DNA from: JAHBNG01 sp039028975
Lineage (GTDB): Bacteria > Chloroflexota > Anaerolineae > Caldilineales > Caldilineaceae
DNA length: 64,000 bases
Reading direction: 5' to 3'
Assembly (NCBI GenBank): GCA_039028975.1
Contig: JBCCHB010000026.1
Span: forward strand, 61,289-125,288
In this document: in pieces, positions 1 through 8,521 of the stretch
Layout: each line of letters starts with the position of its first letter
How positions within the stretch are numbered: position 1 is the first letter of the stretch
Translations under genes and position numbers: made by a program
The notes under the pieces: generated by a model
The model's database searches: none
The model's input: the letters and a program-made list of their open reading frames with translations, nothing else
What the model was told of the DNA's origin: nothing

Positions 1-1156
1 CCACTTGGTATGCGACTTCCCGAGCAATATCGCCATGCTCTCCATTAAAAATAGCTGTATCGTTGGCACCCAGACTGAGCGAACCAAGGAGTTCGCCTTG
101 AGCAACAAGGGGAATATTGATATAAGACAGATTCGATGAAGGTTCCTCGGACAATGGCTCAGTCGCTAATTGGGCCAATACTTGCGTATGCTCAATGTCA
201 TACACTTGTCCACGGCGTCCATTCCTCATAACCATAAATGGGAATTCTTGGCCTTGGTGACCGTTCATCAGTTCCGCTGATTGAGGTTTGCTTTTCTCAA
301 AAACAACAATACTGGCATGTTGAAATGGAACCAAGTATTGCAGGTGCTCCAATGCGGCCTCGGCAATCTCCTCAGACGACTGGGCAGCAAGAATCCCTCG
401 ATCAATCTCATGTAAGGTCTCTAACCGACGAGCATAGCGGCGTACAGCTTGTTCCGCCTGTTCCTTCTCCGTTACATCCCGTTGAACAATAACGGCATGG
501 GTAACCTCCCCATCTGGGTTGCTATAAGGATAGTATGTTACATCCATATAGCGCATGCCTTTTGTGGCGTGCTCATAGTAAGCCTGATAGCTCACCACTT
601 GATTGGTAAAGCAACGATCTAAAGGGTCTTTGATCGTATTAAGAAAGAGGTCATCATCCCACAGCTCTGCAATTGTCCGTCCTAATATCTCCTCGCGGGA
701 TTGATTGCGTATACGACAATGCTCGTCATTGATGGCTTCGTATTGATAGTTACGATTCACAAGAGACATGAGTTCTTTGGATGTATTCACAATGAACTCG
801 TATCGTCTGGATACCTCTGTCGGGATGTCATTGCTATTCATTGTAGGTAAACAAACCTTATAGAGTTGCTCCTTTGGCAAATAATCAATATATATTTGGC
901 GCTGGATTGCACCACTGGATTTGGTCTGAATAGGGATAGTATGATGAATGGCTGGCGTTGACATTCCTTTACCCTGCCACTGATGGCTTGCAACAGGGTG
1001 AATTAGCATCTTTTGATACTCAGGTATTACCTGGGTTATTGGTATGCCGATCAACTCATTTGAATGAAAACCCAAAAGCTCTACGGCCAGAGGATTTAAA
1101 GCAACAATCTCCCCGGAAAAATTGACAGTAATGTTAGCAGATAGTTTTGCAGACAT
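1..1156 (-). CDS. PAS/GAF-domain signal-transduction sensor (3' end outside the window)
   Basis: An open frame runs from an ATG at 1156 to the window edge, about 385 codons, with no stop. Residues 1-100 look like a degenerate PAS domain (residues such as NFSGEIVALNPLAVELLG). A clear PAS domain follows at roughly 115-240, ending in the usual VIVQRDVTEKEQAEQAVRR linker. A GAF domain starts near 250 (LETLHEIDRGILAAQSS) and is cut by the edge. These domains sense small molecules or redox state and normally precede a histidine kinase, GGDEF or phosphatase output, which lies outside the window. No membrane segment is seen, so the sensor is probably cytoplasmic. The output type cannot be told from here. 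Confidence 0.85.
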   Translation of the reverse strand, partial: MSAKLSANITVNFSGEIVALNPLAVELLGFHSNELIGIPITQVIPEYQKMLIHPVASHQWQGKGMSTPAIHHTIPIQTKSSGAIQRQIYIDYLPKEQLYKVCLPTMNSNDIPTEVSRRYEFIVNTSKELMSLVNRNYQYEAINDEHCRIRNQSREEILGRTIAELWDDDLFLNTIKDPLDRCFTNQVVSYQAYYEHATKGMRYMDVTYYPYSNPDGEVTHAVIVQRDVTEKEQAEQAVRRYARRLETLHEIDRGILAAQSSEEIAEAALEHLQYLVPFQHASIVVFEKSKPQSAELMNGHQGQEFPFMVMRNGRRGQVYDIEHTQVLAQLATEPLSEEPSSNLSYINIPLVAQGELLGSLSLGANDTAIFNGEHGDIAREVAYQV

Positions 1157-1825
1157 AGTTTATTCATCAATACCCATAAATATATTGACCATGGATCACG
1201 TAAGTATATTGTACCAATAATTCTAAACAATTTCTCTAAGCAATTTTGCTGATTTGTTGCCGAAATTGGTATGAAACCTGTTGATAATTTAGAAAAACTT
1301 ATTATTAGGAAGGAGAGATCTATGCGACACTCTTCAAATTAGAGTAAAGAAGCACCGAGCATAAGTACAACTTTTCCCAAGTATATGAGGAAATTAGAAG
1401 ATAACCCGAAGATAATTTGTGGATAAACTTGGACAAAATGAAGATAGCTCGTTGACGACAATGATGCTTTTGGTGGAAAAGACAGCATAACTTTACAAAT
1501 TTCCTCTATTCATACTTTTCCCAAAAAGTAGCAATTATCTTCACTCTTGTATAATCAAGAACATTATTGCCTATATATAGTTGTCTACTGAAAATCATAT
1601 CATAGTTGTTCGGGCGTTATACGACTCACGTTCACATCTTATACCCACTGCCAACGATACATATTGCGTCATGGAGGGGACAGTATAAGAGAAGCAATTT
1701 TTATAGCCTACTATATATAGTAGGCGAACAGCATTTCAAACAGGTTTCCTCGATAGTTATCCGCTTATCCCCAGCCCCTATTACGATAGCTAATTATATT
1801 CATTTAAATATAAACGATTGTTTTT
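1157..1825. other. Gene-poor spacer, AT-rich
   Basis: No convincing full-length gene was found between the sensor start and the end of the next minus-strand gene. The stretch is AT-rich, with several TATATA runs near 1575 and 1710-1720. It holds one strong Shine-Dalgarno sequence with a very short frame, described separately. A 101-codon frame at 1606-1911 has no recognisable composition and overlaps the next gene antisense. Confidence 0.5.
1322..1426 (+). pseudogene. Possible remnant of a small gene with a strong RBS and an early amber codon
   Basis: A strong purine-rich ribosome-binding site (aggaaggagag, 1308-1318) precedes ATG at 1322. The frame reads six codons (MRHSSN), then TAG at 1340-1342, then 27 more codons of protein-like composition (SKEAPSISTTFPKYMRKLED and onward) to TAA at 1424. 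It may be a decayed small gene, a leader peptide, or chance. I do not recognise the peptide. Confidence 0.2.
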
Positions 1826-2443
1826 CTATGGTCGATGCATTAAAGAGGTTTCTATTGCAAGAGGAAGTGGAGGAACCAACCGATCTCTATTTAGAACATC
1901 TGGTGATATAGAATCAGATGATGATGGTGATGAGTAAATATTACCCAGTAATTCTGGATTCAAAAAAGGTAGCGGATCAGAAAACCCACCCCATCCATCG
2001 TATCGATTGTATGGTCTAATGCGAATCCCAAAATGGAAACGTTGGGCTAGGTCTCCCAGGTGTAGCCTCGAAAATGCAATAGGACTATTGCGTCTAACAA
2101 GCTGGCCTGACTCAACCTGAATACCTTGTAACCGGGCATAAAGAGACTCGCCCCACCAATGTTCTATCTTTATATAGCGTTCAAAACCGTGAGGCTCTAG
2201 ATTGATTTCACTAATACGTCCCTGATCTACAGCTACAATTGGCGTATCGAGTGAAAGATCAAAGCCAATACCGATATATCCCTTTAGTGAAATACCGTTA
2301 TAATGGTATTGAGCATAAAAATCTGGATGGGTTCCCCAAGTTTGCACAATATCAATCTGGTTAGCTATAGGCAGCTCTAAATAAATTCCTTCAGGCTCAT
2401 GCCGACCATAGCTAATTGGTTTTTCAATAAATTGGTATGACAT
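1826..2443 (-). CDS. M23/LytM-like protein lacking the metal-binding residues
   Basis: A protein of about 205 residues. Its middle resembles the LytM/M23 peptidase beta-sandwich: the GYIGIGFDLSLDTPI segment sits where active enzymes have the HxGxD zinc motif, followed by VAVDQGRISEI, a typical ...YIKIEHWWGESLYARLQG strand pair, and FHFGIRI where active enzymes have HxH. The zinc-motif histidine is Tyr and the first His of HxH is Arg, so zinc binding should be lost. It is likely a non-catalytic cell-wall or regulatory M23-fold protein. No signal peptide is evident, which is odd for a wall protein. ATG at 2443 is preferred over a TTG two codons upstream. Confidence 0.6.
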   Translation of the reverse strand: MSYQFIEKPISYGRHEPEGIYLELPIANQIDIVQTWGTHPDFYAQYHYNGISLKGYIGIGFDLSLDTPIVAVDQGRISEINLEPHGFERYIKIEHWWGESLYARLQGIQVESGQLVRRNSPIAFSRLHLGDLAQRFHFGIRIRPYNRYDGWGGFSDPLPFLNPELLGNIYSSPSSSDSISPDVLNRDRLVPPLPLAIETSLMHRP

Positions 2444-2742
2444 AATCAATGCATTTTTACGGCCTGTCGCTATATACTTTTATCTATACAAGGCAATGAT
2501 GGTTTTGTATAGTAGAAATTCGACAAGAAGTAGTAGGTTGATTATACTGCACTAATCATATTTTACCTTACTTCGCCTTTGTGGCCGTTCGTAATACATA
2601 CTCAGCGGACGATGGTTCAGAGAGGATGCCTACGTATAGAACGACTCGTACCTGCCTGAACTGTCATTTATGAATACATGGCTGATGGCAAAAAAGCGAA
2701 GCATTCGTTACTGCAAGAAACAAGTAGAATACGAGAGCAATC

Positions 2743-3156
2743 ATGCCAATTTACGAATATGTTTGTAGTGATTGTGGTTTTGAATTTGAAAAGATCCGAT
2801 CATTTTCTGATTCAACAACCCCAGTCTGTCCATCTTGCCAAAAAAATCAGGTTCAACGCAAAATGGGCGTGCCTGCAATTCACTTTAAGGGCAGTGGATG
2901 GTACATCAACGATAGCAAAGAGTCCAATAAAAAATCTGATAGTAAATCCGATAATCAATCTGACGACAAATCCGATGATAAATCAGCTGTGAAGAATGAT
3001 GACTCTGCTGATACACAGAGCAAGAATGGGGATTCATCCTCTGAATCCAAGACATCTTCTACGGATTCAACCACTGCGAGCAGCACGAGCTCAGATTCTG
3101 CTTCCGGAGGGAAATCCAGTACGCCTAGCTCAGTCAAAAGTACTGACAGTAAATAG
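2743..3156 (+). CDS. FmdB-family zinc ribbon protein
   Basis: A 137-residue protein. Residues 1-42 are the FmdB/putative regulatory zinc ribbon (PF09723): MPIYEYVCSDCGFEFEK, then CPSCQ, giving two CxxC knuckles, followed by RKMGVPAIHFKGSGWY. The remaining 80 residues are a Ser/Asp/Lys-rich low-complexity tail, common in this family and probably disordered. The family is small and cytoplasmic; a regulatory role is often proposed but not firmly shown. ATG 2743 follows gagagcaatc. A longer overlapping frame from 2678 is discarded because only this frame carries the zinc ribbon. Confidence 0.9.
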   Translation: MPIYEYVCSDCGFEFEKIRSFSDSTTPVCPSCQKNQVQRKMGVPAIHFKGSGWYINDSKESNKKSDSKSDNQSDDKSDDKSAVKNDDSADTQSKNGDSSSESKTSSTDSTTASSTSSDSASGGKSSTPSSVKSTDSK

Positions 3157-3280
3157 ATTCTCAGTAGTCCACAATGTTGCCGAGAAATCTTCGGTTCCTC
3201 AGTTATACCCGGAACGAAGTTGAAGGGATGACATGATGAACTACTGATTATGAATTTTTATTTAGATAGGAGGAGAAATT

Positions 3281-3685
3281 ATGGCAGTCCCAAAACGCTT
3301 TGGGATATTACGTTTAGTTGGAAACGCCCTAAAAGTAATTGCTTGGCTCATTTTGGTTGTATCTGTACTTTTTGCAATTGTTGCTGGAATTGCTGCACCG
3401 GCATTCGTAACTGTTATTGAGCCATTAATGGGAACCGTTCCTGATTTTGATCCTACACTCCTGGCCGATAATGGTCTGGCTATTGGGATTATTACACTTA
3501 TTGCCGGCCTTATCTACTTTCTTATTCTTTATGCTGCTGGGGAAAGTATATTGCTTCGAGTCGCTGTAGAAGAAAATACTCGTTTAACGGCTGCTCTGTT
3601 ATTACGTATGCATCAGGATAGCCAAATGGATGCCGAACCAGATTATGGTGTCTCATATGGTGCGGATCCATATCCGGGACGTTAG
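3281..3685 (+). CDS. Small two-helix membrane protein, function unknown
   Basis: A 134-residue protein with a very good ribosome-binding site (ataggaggagaaatt) before ATG 3281. A basic N-terminus (MAVPKRFGILRLVG) leads into a hydrophobic helix at about 17-45 and a second at about 68-87. A charged segment then continues (ESILLRVAVEENTRLTAALLLRM), which looks like a helix on the cytoplasmic side. No enzyme motif is present. I do not recognise a named family. Confidence 0.75.
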   Translation: MAVPKRFGILRLVGNALKVIAWLILVVSVLFAIVAGIAAPAFVTVIEPLMGTVPDFDPTLLADNGLAIGIITLIAGLIYFLILYAAGESILLRVAVEENTRLTAALLLRMHQDSQMDAEPDYGVSYGADPYPGR

Positions 3686-3811
3686 ACCATTCCACAAAAT
3701 TAGGCACCCAGGTCGACGGCCATCTTGAGCCAAGCTTGGAGATGTGGGGAATTATGAATGTGAAATGGCGTTCATTATCTTGTGGTGTGTCAGGCCGGCA
3801 TGGATTGATTT

Positions 3812-4810
3812 ATGGGTCGTTGGTTTAAGGGGTTCGTACTCCTCATTATTCTAGTAGGGAGTATTACTGGGGGGGCCGCTTGTGGCCAAGTAATTACTTT
3901 GACCCCAACTTCAACCCCAGCTCCAACTGCAACGATTGCGATTGCGATTATTGCTGTTACGCCACCGCCGACCCCAACACCTGCGCCATATACCCCGGCT
4001 CCTACACCTACGCCTACTATTACGCCAACACCTGTCATCTATACGCTAGTCAGTGGCGATAGTTTACTTTCTATCGCCAACCAGTATGGCGTTACCGTCT
4101 CTTCTCTTCAGGATGCCAATGGAATTCTTGATCCGCGTACACTCCAAATTGGGCAACAGCTAATCATTCCTGGTAGTGAGGATGTCGACAATACATTGAG
4201 TACCACAGCCACGCCAACACCTCTTGCTGTTTCTCTACATAATTTGAACTTTACAGAGACAGCCATTGGTGGCCTTTGGGTGCTTGGTGAAGTAGTGAAT
4301 GATAGTGCTGTTCCTGTTGAGCAAGTACGTGTAGGAGTTTCTCTGCTAGATGAGGCCGGTAGTGAGATGGTCCAAGGGGCGGGATTGGTTGCAATTGATT
4401 TTGTTGATGTCCAGGGACGCGCTCCGTTTGCAGTTATTTTTGGGGAGCTTCCTGGTCCGTTTGAACGATATCGTACTTACCCAATTAGTGCTGTAGAAGC
4501 TTATATTGGAAGCTACTATCGAGATTTAGAAATCCGTGATCTACAAGGCGAGGGAGAGCGATACTCCTCTCATACCGTAACTGGAACCGTATACAATTTC
4601 GGTCCCGAGGAAGCCGTAAGTGTTCAGGTCGTCATTACCGCATATGATGCCGTTGAACGAGTCATTGCCATGCGCCAAGTTGTCCCTGAACACAATGTGG
4701 TTCCACGTGGTGGGGAAACAACCTTTACGGCCATTCTTTCTCCAATCGGTGGCCCTGTGGCTAGGCTGGAGGCCATTGCGCAAGGGCGTCGGCTTGGTAG
4801 TGAGCCATAG
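3812..4810 (+). CDS. LysM-domain lipoprotein with Thr-Pro linker
   Basis: A 332-residue protein. The N-terminal hydrophobic segment ends in a lipobox (GGAAC, Cys near residue 24), so the mature protein should be lipid-anchored outside the membrane. A Thr/Pro linker at about 28-75 is followed by a LysM domain at about 77-121 (YTLVSGDSLLSIANQYGVTV, ending in IGQQLIIPG), which binds glycan backbones such as peptidoglycan. The C-terminal 190 residues form two beta-rich modules resembling FxLYD-type domains (LWVLGEVVNDSAVPVEQVRV and TVTGTVYNFGPEEAVSV). It is probably a wall-binding surface protein. The sortase-like lipoprotein follows after a family A repeat. Confidence 0.85.
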   Translation: MGRWFKGFVLLIILVGSITGGAACGQVITLTPTSTPAPTATIAIAIIAVTPPPTPTPAPYTPAPTPTPTITPTPVIYTLVSGDSLLSIANQYGVTVSSLQDANGILDPRTLQIGQQLIIPGSEDVDNTLSTTATPTPLAVSLHNLNFTETAIGGLWVLGEVVNDSAVPVEQVRVGVSLLDEAGSEMVQGAGLVAIDFVDVQGRAPFAVIFGELPGPFERYRTYPISAVEAYIGSYYRDLEIRDLQGEGERYSSHTVTGTVYNFGPEEAVSVQVVITAYDAVERVIAMRQVVPEHNVVPRGGETTFTAILSPIGGPVARLEAIAQGRRLGSEP

Positions 4811-4823
4811 ATCCAAATATTGC

Positions 4824-4908
4824 TATACTACGGTCGATTTCAAAGCCGTAGTTTTCCGTAGCTCTACCGGAGAGGCCAAACTACGGTTTTGAAACGGAGC
4901 TGAGTATA
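4824..4908 (-). repeat. Family A repeat, 85 bp
   Basis: It runs from TATACTACGGTCG to GGAGCTGAGTATA. Family A left ends read TATACTCAGCTCCG then TTTGAAAAC; right ends are GTTTTCAAA, then GCGACCGCAGTATA. This copy is inverted and near-intact, lying between the LysM lipoprotein and the sortase gene. Confidence 0.85.
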
Positions 4909-4922
4909 AGGTTAGATATTGT

Positions 4923-5681
4923 ATGGTCGCGAAATTTTTCGTTATTTTTTTCTTGGTTATCATATTTCTAACAGGGTGTGGACAACCAAAGCCAGCTAGC
5001 ACAATTGCACCGAAGGTGAGCCAACAAACAGTTGGTGTTCTATCTGCCACATCTACTCCATATAGTGATCTAGATCCAACCTCTAGCAATTCTCACGCAC
5101 AAAACCCTCAGGTTCTACCAATGAGCGATGATGGGGGAGATGTAGACATTGTTAATGGTGAAGTAAGCGAACAAATATTCGGAGCTATACCTGAGCGTTT
5201 GCTGATTCCATCTATTAATTTGGATAGTTCTGTCGTAGAACTTGGTTGGTCCCAAAGCCAATCCGATGATGGCCGAATCTTTAGTCAATGGGATGTTGCC
5301 GATCATGCTGCTGGATGGCATCTCAATAGTGCTAAATTAGGTGTTGGAGGAAACGTTGTTTTAAGTGGTCATAACAATATTTATGGCGCAGTCTTTAGGG
5401 AATTGGACCAGCTTAAGCAGGGAGATGAGGCTCTATTGTGGGCGAATGGAGATACTTACCGTTATACCATCGACAAAGTATTGATTGTCCCTGAAACGTA
5501 TGCCACTGAAGAACAACGAAAGGGAAATGCTGCCTGGATTGGCCACTTTGATGACGATCGGTTAACGCTCGTTAGCTGCTGGCCAAGAGATGACAATAGT
5601 CACCGAATTGTTGTTGTTGCTTTTGCTGAGGAGTCAGATGCGTCGGATTCACTTAGTGAGGGACCAACCAACAGAAACTAA
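4923..5681 (+). CDS. Sortase-family transpeptidase with lipoprotein signal
   Basis: A 252-residue protein. Residues 1-20 form a signal with a lipobox (FLTGCGQ). The sortase domain runs from about 85 to 240: PERLLIPSINLDSSVVELGW, then VVLSGHNN with the catalytic His, the segment FRELDQLKQGDEALLW, then LTLVSCWP with the catalytic Cys and SHRIVVVA with the Arg. All three catalytic residues are present. The spacing fits the small class D/E/F sortases. A lipoprotein anchor is unusual, since sortases normally carry a transmembrane helix. No LPxTG-type sorting signal was found in the surface proteins here, so its substrates are probably elsewhere or it trims and links other motifs. Confidence 0.85.
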   Translation: MVAKFFVIFFLVIIFLTGCGQPKPASTIAPKVSQQTVGVLSATSTPYSDLDPTSSNSHAQNPQVLPMSDDGGDVDIVNGEVSEQIFGAIPERLLIPSINLDSSVVELGWSQSQSDDGRIFSQWDVADHAAGWHLNSAKLGVGGNVVLSGHNNIYGAVFRELDQLKQGDEALLWANGDTYRYTIDKVLIVPETYATEEQRKGNAAWIGHFDDDRLTLVSCWPRDDNSHRIVVVAFAEESDASDSLSEGPTNRN

Positions 5682-5768
5682 GGATTCAAGATCAAATAAA
5701 ACCCGAAACCTTGTTTCTTTCATCTCAGGTGCACGAGAGCTTCCATTGAGTTTAAATCATTCTCGTTT

Positions 5769-6398
5769 CTATGGTGCGGTCGCTTTGAAAACGAAAGTTT
5801 CTTGTATCGAGTTTCGTATGCGTTTCTGTATACGTTCTTTCACAAGAGGTGACTTCACATTTAGACGCTGGGTGAGATAAGATAGTTCCAAGATAGGTAA
5901 GGAAAGAATTATGGCGTCTTCACGGCTTCCATTCGTATCCTTATAGTAATTTTTACGCCTGCCAATTTCTTCAAAACCCATGCTTGCATAGAGCGACTGA
6001 GCGGCCACATTACTTTCACGTACTTCCAGGGTTGTGGTTTTTGCCCCCTTTTGGTTGGCTAAAATAAGCATATTAAGTAAGAGCCATTCTCCAATTCCGC
6101 ATTCTCGCCATGCTGGGTGTGTAGCGAAGACTAGGATGTGGACTTCTTCATCCAGAATCCACATGCCGCCGTAAGCAAAGATAGATGGTAAAGTAACTGC
6201 AGCCGTGCCATAGCCTAGTGATGGATTGGGTCTAATCACCCAATAATGGCTATGTGGCCCCTCTTCAATTTCTCGGATATATGTTTTGGGTGACCAAGGG
6301 GTAGGGAAGGAACTCTGAGAAATAGAATCCACCTCACCAACATCGGTTGTTTTCATGGGAGAAAATTGAAGTAAATAGCTTGGGTGCATATCATTCAT
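5769..6398 (-). CDS. rimI: Ribosomal-protein-alanine N-acetyltransferase family (GNAT)
   Basis: A 209-residue protein. The N-terminal half has the RimI pattern (SQSSFPTPWSPKTYIREIEE). The GNAT acetyl-CoA site lies near 115-125 (VFATHPAWRECGIGEWLL, a variant of the R/Q-x-x-G-x-G/A loop), followed by TLEVRESNVAAQSLYASMGF and the RRKNYY signature of this family. It acetylates an N-terminal alanine, classically of ribosomal protein S18. Its start overlaps the tsaB stop by 4 bp (ATGA-type), a pairing very common in bacteria. The last residues (VFKATAP) and the stop come from a family A repeat end, so the C-terminus has probably been replaced. About 40 residues past the usual family end look poorly conserved. 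Confidence 0.9.
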   Translation of the reverse strand: MNDMHPSYLLQFSPMKTTDVGEVDSISQSSFPTPWSPKTYIREIEEGPHSHYWVIRPNPSLGYGTAAVTLPSIFAYGGMWILDEEVHILVFATHPAWRECGIGEWLLLNMLILANQKGAKTTTLEVRESNVAAQSLYASMGFEEIGRRKNYYKDTNGSREDAIILSLPILELSYLTQRLNVKSPLVKERIQKRIRNSIQETFVFKATAP

Positions 6399-7195
6399 GG
6401 ATTACGTAAATAGAGTGGTTGCAGATCGGCTAAGGTATCTCCTTGACCGGCCGCAAAGTGGGAAGCGGCTAGGCGGGCCAATTGTCCAGCCCTTCGCATC
6501 CCGCTGATTGGATCCATCATCTGAATATGTGAAAGCTTACTTACTGCATCTCTCAATTCCTCAGTCTCTTCCCCTACTACGAGGATGGTTCGGGGTGCCT
6601 GCTCCATGAGCGAGTGGACCAGCTCTGATACCGAGCCAGCAAAATGCTCTGATCTTTCTGGTCGCCATAACGTGGTAGGTCTTGAGACTGTATCGGTTGA
6701 CTCATTGCTTGTTGATGGTATGGCCAAAGGAAATGAGTTTGGGGTAAATACCCAGTTGTACCTGCCTCGTCCTGCCTGTATATAGGGGCAAATCCGAACT
6801 TTGGTTAACTCATCTGCGTCTTGGCCTGGGAAGGCATATTTTAGTTGGCCCATTGAAGACAGATTGAGACAGGTGTACCAAGCCGCTGCTGTAACGCTCA
6901 ACGTAGGAATCCCGATTACCTGAGGCGTGACGGGCAACCCCAAGCCAATCCCTTTTACTGCACTGATACCGATTCGTACACCTGTAAAACTACCCGGTCC
7001 TGTGGTGACTGATAATCCTGTTATCGAGCTAGGTGAGAGAGCCAACTGCTGCATCATCAACTGTGTTGTGCTCAATAGGTCTTGTGTCTGTTTGCGGCGA
7101 GCCAGCCAAGTATATTCACCTAGCAACTCATCTGTCTCTGGATTGTAGATAGCAATAGATGCAGTCTGGGTAGCTGTGTCAAAAGCAAGTAGCAT
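6395..7195 (-). CDS. tsaB: tRNA threonylcarbamoyladenosine biosynthesis protein TsaB
   Basis: A 266-residue protein. The N-terminus MLLAFDTATQTASIAIY is the ASKHA strand seen in all TsaB proteins. GPGSFTGVRIG at 66-76 is the family hallmark. TsaB binds TsaD and TsaE in the complex that makes t6A37 on ANN-decoding tRNAs. About 30 extra residues appear in the middle (130-165) relative to the compact family length, with low conservation. It is translationally coupled to rimI downstream. A family A repeat lies upstream at 7263-7347. Confidence 0.93.
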   Translation of the reverse strand: MLLAFDTATQTASIAIYNPETDELLGEYTWLARRKQTQDLLSTTQLMMQQLALSPSSITGLSVTTGPGSFTGVRIGISAVKGIGLGLPVTPQVIGIPTLSVTAAAWYTCLNLSSMGQLKYAFPGQDADELTKVRICPYIQAGRGRYNWVFTPNSFPLAIPSTSNESTDTVSRPTTLWRPERSEHFAGSVSELVHSLMEQAPRTILVVGEETEELRDAVSKLSHIQMMDPISGMRRAGQLARLAASHFAAGQGDTLADLQPLYLRNP

Positions 7196-7197
7196 AA

Positions 7198-7619
7198 GGC
7201 ACTTCTTGTCACTTTAAGGAATGAATCGTAAATAGCTTGAGCGTTTCAATGAGATTTTGTTCTATACTCAGCTCCGTTTGAAAACAAGTGTTTAGGTACT
7301 CCGGTAGAGCTTTGGAAAACACCTGTTTTCAAATCGACCGCAGTATAGGTAATGACCAAGTTATTTAATTCTCTTTCCTACAATATAGAGTACGACATGT
7401 CTTCGAGACAGTCAGCGATGGATTTTTCCCTTCATTATATAGCATTTTTATGGAGACAATGCAATATGACAGTCGGGATGTAGCCAGATAGAACTGTTGT
7501 ATAGAGATGGCCAGAAAAGTTTTGTTCTCCTTCCTTTCTGCTCTTCAGGCCGAATCCCACAAATGCCGGACAGAAATTTTACTAACGGATTAGATTGTTT
7601 TTGAGAAAATGGAGAATTT
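7198..7619. other. Divergent tsaB/nfo spacer with repeats
   Basis: This holds an intact family A copy (7263-7347) and a decayed family B left end near 7509-7530 (GGCCAGAAAAGTTTTGTTCTC). Promoters for both flanking genes must lie here but no clear pair of hexamers was assigned. No gene was seen. Confidence 0.6.
7263..7347 (+). repeat. Family A repeat, 85 bp
   Basis: A near-consensus copy: TATACTCAGCTCCG, TTTGAAAAC, interior GGTAGAGCTTTGGAAAAC, then GTTTTCAAATCGACCG and CAGTATA. The two ends form an imperfect inverted repeat that could fold into one long hairpin. It lies in the divergent tsaB/nfo spacer (7198-7619). Confidence 0.9.
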
Positions 7620-8510
7620 ATGTCTAATTTATTACTTGGTGCCCACATGTCTATTGCTGGCGGTGTAAGCCAAGCGCTGGATCGTGCTAGTTCAATTGGT
7701 AGCAATGCTGTCCAAATTTTTACAAAGAATAACCGGCAGTGGGCCGGACCAGCTATTAATGAGGATGATGTGCAACGCTGGCAGAAAGAGATGCCAACTC
7801 AAGGGATTGATTATGTGGTAAGCCATGCTAGTTATCTAATCAACTTGGCGTCACCCAAAGATCCCCTTTGGCAAAAAAGCCAGAATGCCCATGCCGATGA
7901 ACTAAATCGTGCCCATGCATATGGTGTACCCCATGTTGTTTTGCATCCCGGTGCTCATACCGGTAGTGGACTCGGGGTGGGTGTAGAGCGGGTGGCAGCA
8001 GCATTGAATCAAATTCATCAGCAACACCCAGAATGTCGTGATACGGTCACACTGCTTGAAATCATGGCCGGGCAGGGAACAACTGTTGGACATACGTTTG
8101 GACAATTGGCGCAGATTATCGAGCTTGTTGATGAGAAGGATAGGGTGGCTGTCTGTTTGGATACCTGCCATGCCTTTGCCGCTGGTTATGATCTAAGCAC
8201 TTCTGAGGGCTATGGCAAAATGATGGATGAACTAGAGCAAGATTTGGGGATTGATCGGGTGAAGTGCTGGCACTTCAATGACAGTAAAGGAGAACTAGGC
8301 AGCCATCTGGACCGCCATGTTCATATTGGTGAAGGTGAGATTGGTGAGGAAGGCTTTACCTTAATTTTAAATGATCCTGTGTGGGACGGCATTGCTATGA
8401 TATTAGAAACTCCAAAAGACGATGATCTGAAAGATGACGTTAAGAATTTGAATAAACTTTGCACACTGGTCCAGGACACATCACGCATTCCACCTAAATT
8501 AGTTGTCTAA
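7620..8510 (+). CDS. nfo: Deoxyribonuclease IV (AP endonuclease, endonuclease IV)
   Basis: A 296-residue protein matching full-length Nfo. A TIM-barrel metalloenzyme that cuts 5' of abasic sites in base excision repair. Family motifs are in order: LLGAHMSIAGG, NAVQIFTKNNRQW, VVSHASYLINLASP, HVVLHPGAH, LLEIMAGQGTTVGHTF, VCLDTCHAFAAGYDL, KCWHFNDSKGELGSHLDRH and HIGEGEIG, then the ILETPK glutamate. All nine usual zinc ligands appear present. ATG 7620 has ggag 6-10 bases upstream. It converges with the anti-sigma-like gene only 11 bp downstream. Confidence 0.96.
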   Translation: MSNLLLGAHMSIAGGVSQALDRASSIGSNAVQIFTKNNRQWAGPAINEDDVQRWQKEMPTQGIDYVVSHASYLINLASPKDPLWQKSQNAHADELNRAHAYGVPHVVLHPGAHTGSGLGVGVERVAAALNQIHQQHPECRDTVTLLEIMAGQGTTVGHTFGQLAQIIELVDEKDRVAVCLDTCHAFAAGYDLSTSEGYGKMMDELEQDLGIDRVKCWHFNDSKGELGSHLDRHVHIGEGEIGEEGFTLILNDPVWDGIAMILETPKDDDLKDDVKNLNKLCTLVQDTSRIPPKLVV

Positions 8511-8521
8511 CAGTCACCCCG

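Noticed and set aside
1606..1911. 101-codon plus-strand frame
   Set aside because: No RBS or recognisable sequence; overlaps the M23-like gene antisense.
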